Shown here piece by piece: positions 58,429 through 64,000 of a stretch of 64,000 nucleotides of DNA. A program made the position numbers and the translations under genes. The stretch is from Microbacterium terricola. GTDB taxonomy: Bacteria; Actinomycetota; Actinomycetes; Actinomycetales; Microbacteriaceae. The notes beneath the pieces are model-generated. The model saw nothing but the letters and a program-made list of their open reading frames with translations, ran no database searches and had not been told where the DNA came from. The stretch lies in assembly GCF_027943945.1 (NCBI RefSeq), contig NZ_AP027141.1:2232001-2296000 (forward strand). The letters run 5' to 3'. Numbering within the stretch: position 1 is the first letter of the stretch; the number at the start of each line of letters is the position of its first letter.

Positions 58429-60267
58429 TCACCGGCGGCCGGTGCCGAACATGCCGCGGATCACGCCGTTCAGGATCGTCTGGGTGGTGCGGGAGTTCAG
58501 CACCTCTTCGATCGGCGACTTCCGGCTCGTGCGGCGGGTGCGCGACGTGCCCGCGGTCTTCTTCAGCAGCCGGTCGTACTCCTGCTGCGCCTTCCGGTCG
58601 GCCGCGGCCTTCTCCTTCTCGGCTGCGGCGTCGGCCTTCGCCCGCTCCAACTCCGCCTTCTCGGCGGCCGCGGCCTCGTCGGCGGCGTTCATCTTCGCCG
58701 TGAGGATCTCGCGGGCCGACTCCCGGTCGATCGCGGTGCCGTACTTCGCGAGCAGCGGCGAGGCCTTCACGGCGGCGACGATCGCCGGCTCCGGCGTCGG
58801 GCTCATCAGCCCCTGCGGGGCCCGCAGCCGGGTCCAGGCGACCGGCGTCGGCGCGCCCTTCTCGCTCATCACCGTGACGATCGCCTCGCCGGTGCCGAGC
58901 TCCTGGAGCACGCGTTCGAGGTCGTACCCGCTCTTCGGATACGTGCCGACCGTGGCGCGCAGCGCCTTCGCGTCGTCGGGGGTGAAGGCGCGCAGCGCGT
59001 GCTGGATGCGCGAGCCCAGCTGGCCGAGCACATCGCCCGGCACGTCCTTCGGCGTCTGCGTGACGAAGAAGACGCCGACGCCCTTCGACCGGATGAGACG
59101 CACCGTCTGCACGATCGCGGCAGTGAAGTCCTTCGACGCGTCCCGGAACAGCAGGTGGGCCTCGTCGAAGAAGAACACCAGCTTCGGCTTGTCGAGATCG
59201 CCGACCTCCGGGAGCACCTCGAACAGCTCGGCGAGCAGGTACATCAGGAACGTGGAGAACAGCGCCGGCTTGTCGGCGACGCCCGGCACCTCGAGCAGCG
59301 AGATGATCCCGCGGCCGTCCGGCGCGGTGCGGAGGAACTCGCGCACGTCGAACTCGGGCTCGCCGAAGAAGACGTCCGCGCCGGCATCGGCGAAGGTGAT
59401 CAGCTCGCGCAGGATGACTCCGGCGGTGGCTGCGGACAGCCCGCCCAGCTCCTTCAGCTCCGCCTTGCCGTCGCCGGTGAGGTAGGTGAGGACCGCCCGC
59501 AGGTCGGACAGGTCGACGAGCGCGAGCCCGTGCTCGTCGGCGTAGTGGAAGACGAGCCCGAGGCTCGACTCCTGCGTCTCGTTCAGGCCGAGCACCTTGC
59601 TCATCAGAAGCGGCCCGAACCCGGTGACGGTGGCGCGCACCGGCACGCCCGTGCCGATGCCGCCGAGCGCGAAGTACTCCGTGACGGATGCTGCGGCCTG
59701 CCAGTCCTGTCCGATCGCGGTGGTGCGCGCCAGCAGCTTGTCGCTCGGCTCGCCGGGGGTGGCCACGCCCGACAGGTCGCCCTTGATGTCGGCGGCGAAC
59801 ACGGGGACGCCCTTCGCGGCGAGCTGCTCGGCCAGGCCCTGCAGGGTGCGGGTCTTGCCGGTGCCGGTCGCGCCGGCGACGAGGCCGTGGCGGTTCATCA
59901 TGCCCAGCGGGATGCGGATCTGCGCGGCGGGCTCCGGCTCGCCGTTCACCAGCGCGCCGAGGTCGAGGGTCGGCGCCTCGAACGTGTAGCCGCGCACGAT
60001 CGCGGCGACCTCGTCGGCATCGAGCGGGCCGGCGGCAGGCGGAGCGGAGGTGGGCGGAGCGGCGGCAGGCGGAGCGGAGGCGGCCGGCGCCGGGGCGGGC
60101 GCTGCTTCCGAACCGGCAGCCGGGGCGGATGCGGCCTGCCCGACGGCTGCCTGCGCGTGGGCGAGGGCGGCCCTGGCACGCGCCGCCTTGAGTTCGGCTT
60201 CGGCGAGCTCCGCCTCGGCCGTCAGCCTGGCGAGTTCAGCGGCGGCATCGGCGTCTGACGCGGTCAT
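58429..60267 (-). CDS. HerA-like helicase/ATPase (DUF853)
   Basis: The 612-residue protein has a charged N-terminal coiled coil (about 5-45), an Ala/Pro linker (46-85), and an ATPase with Walker A GATGTGKTRT (Lys138) and Walker B LVFFFDEAHLLF. VFFVTQTPKDVPGDVLGQLGSRIQHALRAFTP (read in parts, about 400-430) and a C-terminal charged helix (NAADEAAAAEKAELERAKAD) complete the DUF853 pattern. It is probably a hexameric FtsK/HerA-class motor of unsettled role; no NurA nuclease gene is next to it. The ATG follows TAGGCT by six bases. Confidence 0.85.
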   Translation of the reverse strand: MTASDADAAAELARLTAEAELAEAELKAARARAALAHAQAAVGQAASAPAAGSEAAPAPAPAASAPPAAAPPTSAPPAAGPLDADEVAAIVRGYTFEAPTLDLGALVNGEPEPAAQIRIPLGMMNRHGLVAGATGTGKTRTLQGLAEQLAAKGVPVFAADIKGDLSGVATPGEPSDKLLARTTAIGQDWQAAASVTEYFALGGIGTGVPVRATVTGFGPLLMSKVLGLNETQESSLGLVFHYADEHGLALVDLSDLRAVLTYLTGDGKAELKELGGLSAATAGVILRELITFADAGADVFFGEPEFDVREFLRTAPDGRGIISLLEVPGVADKPALFSTFLMYLLAELFEVLPEVGDLDKPKLVFFFDEAHLLFRDASKDFTAAIVQTVRLIRSKGVGVFFVTQTPKDVPGDVLGQLGSRIQHALRAFTPDDAKALRATVGTYPKSGYDLERVLQELGTGEAIVTVMSEKGAPTPVAWTRLRAPQGLMSPTPEPAIVAAVKASPLLAKYGTAIDRESAREILTAKMNAADEAAAAEKAELERAKADAAAEKEKAAADRKAQQEYDRLLKKTAGTSRTRRTSRKSPIEEVLNSRTTQTILNGVIRGMFGTGRR

Positions 60268-60271
60268 GCGG

Positions 60272-60922
60272 TCAGCCTAGTGACGGCGCGGCGCGCCTGT
60301 CCCCCTCGGCCTGCAAGGGCGCAGCGAGCGCCGCTGCGGTCAGCAGCGCCGCGGACGCGCCGACGAGCGCGCCGCCCAGGGTGTCGCTGAGCCAGTGCGC
60401 GCCGAGGTAGGTGCGGGAGAACGCCATCAGCACCACCCAGACACCGCCGGCCACGGCGACCCAGACACGCGGGAAGAGCACGAACAGCGCCACCGCGAGC
60501 GTCGCCGCGTTGGCGACGTGGCCCGAGGGGAACGAGCCGAAGTCCGAGATCACGATCATGTCCTCCGGGCGCGCACGGCCGACCAGATGCTTGAGGACCT
60601 GCACGATGCCCGCGCTCACCGCGCTCACGAGCACCCAGTACAGCGCTCCCCACGGCCTTCGCGCGATCAGGAGCGCGATCGCCCCGCCGATGGGCACGAC
60701 GAAGACGGCGAACCACCCGCCGCCGACGAAGTCCATGCCGTACGCGAAAGCCAGCATCACCGGCCCGCGGGTCGCCGAGATGAAGTCCTGCCACGCGGCG
60801 TCGATGGCCCACGGCTGCTCGCCGAAGCCGAAGGCGATGCCCGCGCCGAGCAGGACTGCCGCGCCGAGCAGGCCGAGACCCACCCACAGCGGGCGGGCGA
60901 ACGACACGGCGGCAGGCGACAT
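60272..60922 (-). CDS. PAP2 superfamily phosphatase
   Basis: The 216-residue membrane protein has six helices and the three PAP2 motifs: KHLVGRARP (about 109-117), PSGH (about 130-133) and SRTYLGAHWLSD (about 168-179). These residues form the phosphatase active site facing outward. It probably dephosphorylates undecaprenyl pyrophosphate or phosphatidic acid-type lipids. CAGGAT six bases before the ATG may be a leaderless -10. It ends four bases before the HerA-like start. Confidence 0.9.
   Translation of the reverse strand: MSPAAVSFARPLWVGLGLLGAAVLLGAGIAFGFGEQPWAIDAAWQDFISATRGPVMLAFAYGMDFVGGGWFAVFVVPIGGAIALLIARRPWGALYWVLVSAVSAGIVQVLKHLVGRARPEDMIVISDFGSFPSGHVANAATLAVALFVLFPRVWVAVAGGVWVVLMAFSRTYLGAHWLSDTLGGALVGASAALLTAAALAAPLQAEGDRRAAPSLG
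60274..60279 (-). promoter_or_regulatory. Leaderless-type -10 (TAGGCT) of the HerA-like gene
   Basis: TAGGCT on the minus strand, GACCGC, then the ATG at 60267. It lies inside the 3' end of the PAP2 gene. Confidence 0.5.
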
Positions 60923-60928
60923 CCGCCC

Positions 60929-60934
60929 ATCCTG
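60929..60934 (-). promoter_or_regulatory. Possible leaderless-type -10 (CAGGAT) of the PAP2 gene
   Basis: CAGGAT on the minus strand, GGGCGG, then the ATG at 60922. The hexamer lacks the first T of TANNNT. Confidence 0.35.
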
Positions 60935-60990
60935 TCAGGCTCCGGCCCCGCGCGCCCCGTGTGTGGCCGTGAACGGAGCAGCGCGTGCAC

Positions 60991-60996
60991 GAGAAT
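60991..60996 (+). promoter_or_regulatory. Leaderless-type -10 (GAGAAT) of the first nitroreductase-like gene
   Basis: GAGAAT, GGCCGC, then ATG 61003, with GTGAAC as a possible -35 sixteen bases upstream (60969-60974). It favours ATG 61003 over GTG 60985 as the start. Confidence 0.45.
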
Positions 60997-61002
60997 GGCC
61001 GC

Positions 61003-61515
61003 ATGGGCCTCCTCGTCGACACCGTGCGCACCCTCGTCGCGCCGCTCACCCGCACCCGGGCGTTCCGACGCCTCGGCCCCCGCGTGCTGCCGCCGATCGA
61101 GCGCGTACTCGCCCGCGTCACCGGCGGCCGCGTACAGCTCAGCGGACTGCTGGTGCCCTCGCTCGTGCTGCACACGACGGGCGCGCGCAGCGGAGAGCAG
61201 CGCGACGCCCCGCTCATGTACACGCCCGACGGCCGGGGGCGCGCGATCGTCGCGGGCACGAACTTCGCCGGCGACCGCCACCCCGCCTGGACGACGAACC
61301 TGCTCGCCCACCCGGACGCGGCGATCACGGTGCGCGGCCGGCGGATGCCGGTGCGCGCGAGCCTCATCCCCGAGGGCGAACGCGATGCCGCGTGGGACCG
61401 CATCCAGGCGCAATGGCCCGGATACCGCAGCTACGAGCGCGAGTCCGGACGCACCGTGCGCCTGTTCCGCCTGCAGCCGGTGCGGGCGGACCGCCAGGGC
61501 GGGGCCGGAGCATGA
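61003..61515 (+). CDS. Nitroreductase/deazaflavin-dependent oxidoreductase family protein, copy 1
   Basis: From ATG 61003 the product has 170 residues (176 if GTG 60985, behind GGAG, is used). It has the split-barrel DDN-like pattern: GRVQLSGLLVPSLVLHTTGARSGEQRDAPLMYTPDGRG (in parts, about 40-80), IVAGTNFAGDRHPAWTTNLLAHPDA and IQAQWPGYRSYE. Relatives use F420H2 or bind related cofactors and reduce quinones or nitro compounds. The stop overlaps the start of a close paralogue (ATGA), so this is a tandem duplication. Confidence 0.85.
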   Translation: MGLLVDTVRTLVAPLTRTRAFRRLGPRVLPPIERVLARVTGGRVQLSGLLVPSLVLHTTGARSGEQRDAPLMYTPDGRGRAIVAGTNFAGDRHPAWTTNLLAHPDAAITVRGRRMPVRASLIPEGERDAAWDRIQAQWPGYRSYERESGRTVRLFRLQPVRADRQGGAGA

Positions 61516-62009
61516 GCCGCGCACTCGAAGTGGTCCGCGCCGCGGTCGCGCCGCTCACGCGGACCGGCTGGTTCCGGCGGTTCGCCACCGGTGTGCTGCC
61601 GCCGGTCGAGCGGTTCGTCGCGACGGTCACTCGCGGCCGGATCCAGCTCACCTCGATCCTCGTCCCCTCCCTCACGCTGCACACCATCGGCGCCAAGTCG
61701 GGCGAACCGCGCGACGCGCCGCTCATGTACACCGCCGACGGACACGGCCGCGCACTGGTCGCCGGCACCAACTGGGCGGGCGCACAGCATCCCGGATGGA
61801 CGGCGAACCTGCTCGCCCACCCGGATGCCGAGATCACCGTGCGCGGCCGCCGCATGGCCGTCCGCGCCACCCTGGTCACCGGAGCGGAGCGCGAGGCGGC
61901 GTGGCGCATCATGGAGGCCCAGTGGCCGGACTACCGCGAGTACGAGCGCGACTCCGGGCGCACCGCTCGCATCTTCGTGCTGCAGCCCGTCCGGCCGTCG
62001 GAGATCTAG
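61512..62009 (+). CDS. Nitroreductase/deazaflavin-dependent oxidoreductase family protein, copy 2
   Basis: The 165-residue paralogue repeats the same core: GRIQLTSILVPSLTLHTIGA, KSGEPRDAPLMYTADGHGRA, VAGTNWAGAQHPGWTANLLA and MEAQWPDYREYE. Identity to copy 1 is high by eye across the whole length. It is coupled to copy 1 by ATGA. Its TAG stop shares the palindromic CTAG (62006-62009) with the TAG stop of the convergent efflux gene. Confidence 0.85.
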   Translation: MSRALEVVRAAVAPLTRTGWFRRFATGVLPPVERFVATVTRGRIQLTSILVPSLTLHTIGAKSGEPRDAPLMYTADGHGRALVAGTNWAGAQHPGWTANLLAHPDAEITVRGRRMAVRATLVTGAEREAAWRIMEAQWPDYREYERDSGRTARIFVLQPVRPSEI

Positions 62010-63346
62010 GGGGTCAGGCGCGCCACCGTGCGCGGCCGCACGATCGCCCACAGCGAGATCACCGCGATCACGGCGCAGCCGACCATGACCGAGGCCATCG
62101 TCGTCGCGGTGATGTCGGAGCCCGCCGAGATCCACCCGACGACGGGCGTGATCAGGCCGGCGACGCCGAAGTTCGTCGCACCGATGATCGACTGCGCCGT
62201 GCCGGCGGCCTTGCCGTGCCTGTCGAGGGCGAGCACCTGCACGCACGGGAACGTGAAGCCGCACGAGGTGATGAACAGGAACAGCGGGATCATCGTGCCC
62301 CAGAGGCCGAGTCCCAGCTGATCGGCGACGATGATCCCGGTGCCCGCGATCACGAGCGACGCGGTGGAGAACGCCATCACCCACTGCGGGCCGAACCGCG
62401 CGGCCAAGCGCGACGCCGACTGCACGCCGAGCACGATGCCGAGCGAGTTGATGGCGAACAGCACGCCGTACTGCTGCGCGTCGAAGCCGTAGCTCTCCTG
62501 GAACAGGAACGACGACGAGGAGAGGTAGGAGAACAGACCGCTGAAGGTCATGCCGCCGATGATCAGCACCCCGACGAAGACGCGGTCGCTGAACACGCTC
62601 CGGTACCGCTGCCAGACCGTGGTCGACCCCGTCTCGCTGCGCCGCGCGGGCGGCAGCGTCTCCGGGATGAACAGGATCGCCGAGACGAGCATCACGGCGC
62701 CGTAGACGGCGAGCACGACGAAGATGCCGCGCCAGGGCATCACCAGCAGCAGCGCAGAGCCGACCAGGGGTGCGAGCACGGGGGCGACGCCGGAGACCAG
62801 GGCCATCCGCGACAGCATCACCACGAGACGCTTGCCGCCGAACAGGTCGCGGATCACGGCCGCAGCGACCACGCCGCCGGCTGCCGCGCCCGCGCCCATC
62901 AGCACACGTGCCACCGACAGCAGCTCGAGGGACGGCGCGAGTGCCGCGGCGGTGCTCGCCACGACGTGGACGGCGGTGACGACCAGCAGAGGCCCCCGAC
63001 GCCCGATCTTGTCGCTCAGCGGCCCGACGATCAGCTGGCCCAGTGCGAACCCGATCATGGTGCCGGTCAGGGTCAGCTGGATCGCCGCGGCGGTGGTGTC
63101 GAAGTCGGCCTCCAGCACGGGGAACGCGGGCAGGTACAGGTCGATGGTGAACGGGCCGAGCGCGGTGAGCGCCCCGAGCAGCACGATGTACAGCAGCCGG
63201 CGTCGCGCAGGGATCGCGTCGCCGGGGTGCAGCATGATCGGCGCGGTGGCCGGGTTCGAGCCCAGGGTGCGGATCGCACCGGTGGAGGTCGGGTGCTGCG
63301 CGTGCTGCGGGAGCCGAACGGAGTCGGTCGAGGTCTGATCAGGCAA
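62006..63346 (-). CDS. Bcr/CflA family MFS multidrug efflux transporter
   Basis: The 446-residue protein has 12 membrane helices with the Bcr/CflA landmarks: GALTALGPFTIDLYLPAFPV (about 54-73), QLIVGPLSDKIGRRGPL, VARVLMGAGAAAGGVVAAAVIRD and ETLPPARR. It probably exports drugs or small metabolites with protons. The start is uncertain: TTG 63346 has only a weak ribosome site, and ATG 63235 would remove a 37-residue polar extension. A TAGAAT -10 and a 16-bp palindrome lie upstream. Confidence 0.88.
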   Translation of the reverse strand: MPDQTSTDSVRLPQHAQHPTSTGAIRTLGSNPATAPIMLHPGDAIPARRRLLYIVLLGALTALGPFTIDLYLPAFPVLEADFDTTAAAIQLTLTGTMIGFALGQLIVGPLSDKIGRRGPLLVVTAVHVVASTAAALAPSLELLSVARVLMGAGAAAGGVVAAAVIRDLFGGKRLVVMLSRMALVSGVAPVLAPLVGSALLLVMPWRGIFVVLAVYGAVMLVSAILFIPETLPPARRSETGSTTVWQRYRSVFSDRVFVGVLIIGGMTFSGLFSYLSSSSFLFQESYGFDAQQYGVLFAINSLGIVLGVQSASRLAARFGPQWVMAFSTASLVIAGTGIIVADQLGLGLWGTMIPLFLFITSCGFTFPCVQVLALDRHGKAAGTAQSIIGATNFGVAGLITPVVGWISAGSDITATTMASVMVGCAVIAVISLWAIVRPRTVARLTP

Positions 63347-63410
63347 GAGGAGTCACTTCACGAGAACGGCGAACAGCGCCGGAATCCCGGCGAGTGGGGT
63401 GGGGAGAGAC

Positions 63411-63426
63411 GTCGAATCGATTCGAC
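63411..63426. promoter_or_regulatory. Perfect 16-bp palindrome upstream of the efflux gene
   Basis: GTCGAATCGATTCGAC is fully self-complementary. It starts just downstream of the predicted minus-strand transcription start (near 63427). A related half-site, GTCGATTC, lies at 63430-63437. This position suits a repressor that blocks transcription of the efflux gene. No regulator gene lies next to it in the window. Confidence 0.6.
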
Positions 63427-63433
63427 ACGGTCG

Positions 63434-63439
63434 ATTCTA
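63434..63439 (-). promoter_or_regulatory. -10 element (TAGAAT) of the efflux gene
   Basis: TAGAAT on the minus strand matches five of six bases of TATAAT. The predicted start of transcription falls at the edge of the palindrome, leaving an untranslated leader of about 80 bases before TTG 63346. No good -35 was seen. Confidence 0.45.
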
Positions 63440-63559
63440 CGCGTACGCCCCTTGGAGGATTCCCAGCCCTCTCTCCCATTCACCCGCATAGGCTGGATGC
63501 TGCCGCCTCCCGCGGCCCACCGACCCGCCGCCTTCGGGCCCGAGCCGAGAACAGCGCCC

Positions 63560-64000
63560 ATGACACCTCCTCCCCCGGCCGACAAGCGCACGAGCGGCAA
63601 TCCCGCCACGCAGGCGCGCATCGACATGACCGTCAAGCAGCAGCGCGAGCAGAAGCGCCAGGAGAAGCTGGCGGAGTACCAGAAGCAGCTCGCCAAGCGC
63701 CGCCGCAGCAGGGCCGTGTGGTGGACGGTCGGGAGTCTCGCGGTCATCGCGGTCGTCGCGGCCATCGTGGCGTCGGTCGTGTTCACCCCGCGCCCGGTCG
63801 AGTACCCCCGCGGCGACGGCGACGGAACGGCGATCGAGGGCGTCCAGACGTACGAGAACACGGCGACCCATGTCGAGGGCAGCGTCGAGTACCCGCAGAC
63901 GCCCCCGACGGGCGGCGACCACAACGCGGTCTGGCTCAACTGCGGCATCTACACCGAGCCGCAGCAGAACGAGAACGCGGTGCATGCGCTCGAGCACGGA
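63560..64000 (+). CDS. DUF3105 domain protein (partial, C-terminus outside window)
   Basis: The frame opens at ATG 63560 and runs to the window edge (147 codons). A polar N-terminus with a Lys/Gln/Arg-rich helix (TVKQQREQKRQEKLAEYQKQ, about 24-43) precedes one membrane helix (about 53-73). The external part shows DUF3105 features: HVEGSVEYPQTPPTGGDHNAVWLNCGIYTEP and NAVHALEHG, with conserved His and Cys residues. The function is unknown. A TAGGCT at 63489-63494 may be the -10; no clear ribosome site was found. Confidence 0.8.
   Translation, partial: MTPPPPADKRTSGNPATQARIDMTVKQQREQKRQEKLAEYQKQLAKRRRSRAVWWTVGSLAVIAVVAAIVASVVFTPRPVEYPRGDGDGTAIEGVQTYENTATHVEGSVEYPQTPPTGGDHNAVWLNCGIYTEPQQNENAVHALEHG

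Noticed and set aside
56087..60258. Plus-strand frames of 1132 and 645 codons opposite the FdhF/YdeP and HerA-like genes.
   Set aside because: They are antisense shadows; the opposite strand has cofactor and Walker motifs.
58429..60267. HerA-NurA repair or HerA-based defence system.
   Set aside because: No NurA, Sir2 or DUF4297 gene lies next to the HerA-like ATPase; neighbours are PAP2 and the Mo oxidoreductase.
1..64000. CRISPR arrays, tRNA, rRNA or insertion sequences.
   Set aside because: No regularly spaced direct repeats, no cloverleaf sequence with CCA-end context, and no transposase or terminal inverted repeats were recognised by reading.

Overview
The window is high-GC DNA (roughly 70% by eye) packed with short-gap operons. 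Many stop/start codons overlap as ATGA or GTGA, GTG starts are common, and many first genes look leaderless. Gene content (bd oxidase with cydABDC, DUF3105, DUF6457 beside mobA, deazaflavin-type nitroreductase-like proteins, TrhO) fits an actinobacterium, most likely Microbacteriaceae such as Microbacterium. That placement is inference; no rRNA or tRNA gene, CRISPR array, integrase or transposase was seen.

Layout. 1-4.4 kb: two coupled FtsX-type permeases on the minus strand, one cut by the window edge, preceded by a tiny candidate leader ORF. 4.5-10.8 kb: accessory genes, including a membrane protein with a decayed Mrr-like domain, two uncharacterised proteins, a PEP-mutase-like enzyme, and a three-gene cassette (8.0-10.5 kb) with a frameshifted beta-repeat/peptidase-G2-like protein and a protein carrying two DDDEN repeats. 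10.8-14.1 kb: DUF151 nuclease-like protein, an operon trhO/DUF3054/GNAT, and a serine hydrolase.

14.1-29.9 kb: a large divergent carbohydrate or sugar-acid catabolic locus. A ten-gene minus-strand operon runs from an oxidoreductase through an epimerase/isomerase, SDR, DUF4432, CaiB-type CoA-transferase, a substrate-binding-protein-like protein without signal peptide, a crotonase, an XylX-like FAH-family dehydratase, a LacI regulator and an alpha-ketoglutarate-semialdehyde-type dehydrogenase. A plus-strand CUT2 (ribose-type) ABC importer diverges from it. Between them lie two adjacent LacI-type operators overlapping a promoter. The gene set suggests an oxidative route ending in 2-oxoglutarate. 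The CoA-transferase/crotonase pair might replace the missing aldonate dehydratase, which is speculative.

30-36 kb: an SDR/TetR pair with twin operators, a flavin-dependent luciferase-like enzyme, a DoxX/HxlR pair with a YodB-like operator, and a large secreted cell-wall-binding serine hydrolase. 36.2-58.3 kb: a molybdenum-cofactor island (fdhD, moaA, modABC with an HTH-Mop protein, moeB-like, moeA, moaC, mobA, DUF6457, moaD, moaE, mogA and one FdhF/YdeP-type Mo oxidoreductase) interrupted by cydABDC and a few other genes. A Cys-rich HTH regulator opens it. 58.4-64 kb: HerA-like ATPase, PAP2 phosphatase, two tandem nitroreductase-like paralogues, a Bcr/CflA efflux pump with a 16-bp palindrome upstream, and the start of a DUF3105 protein.
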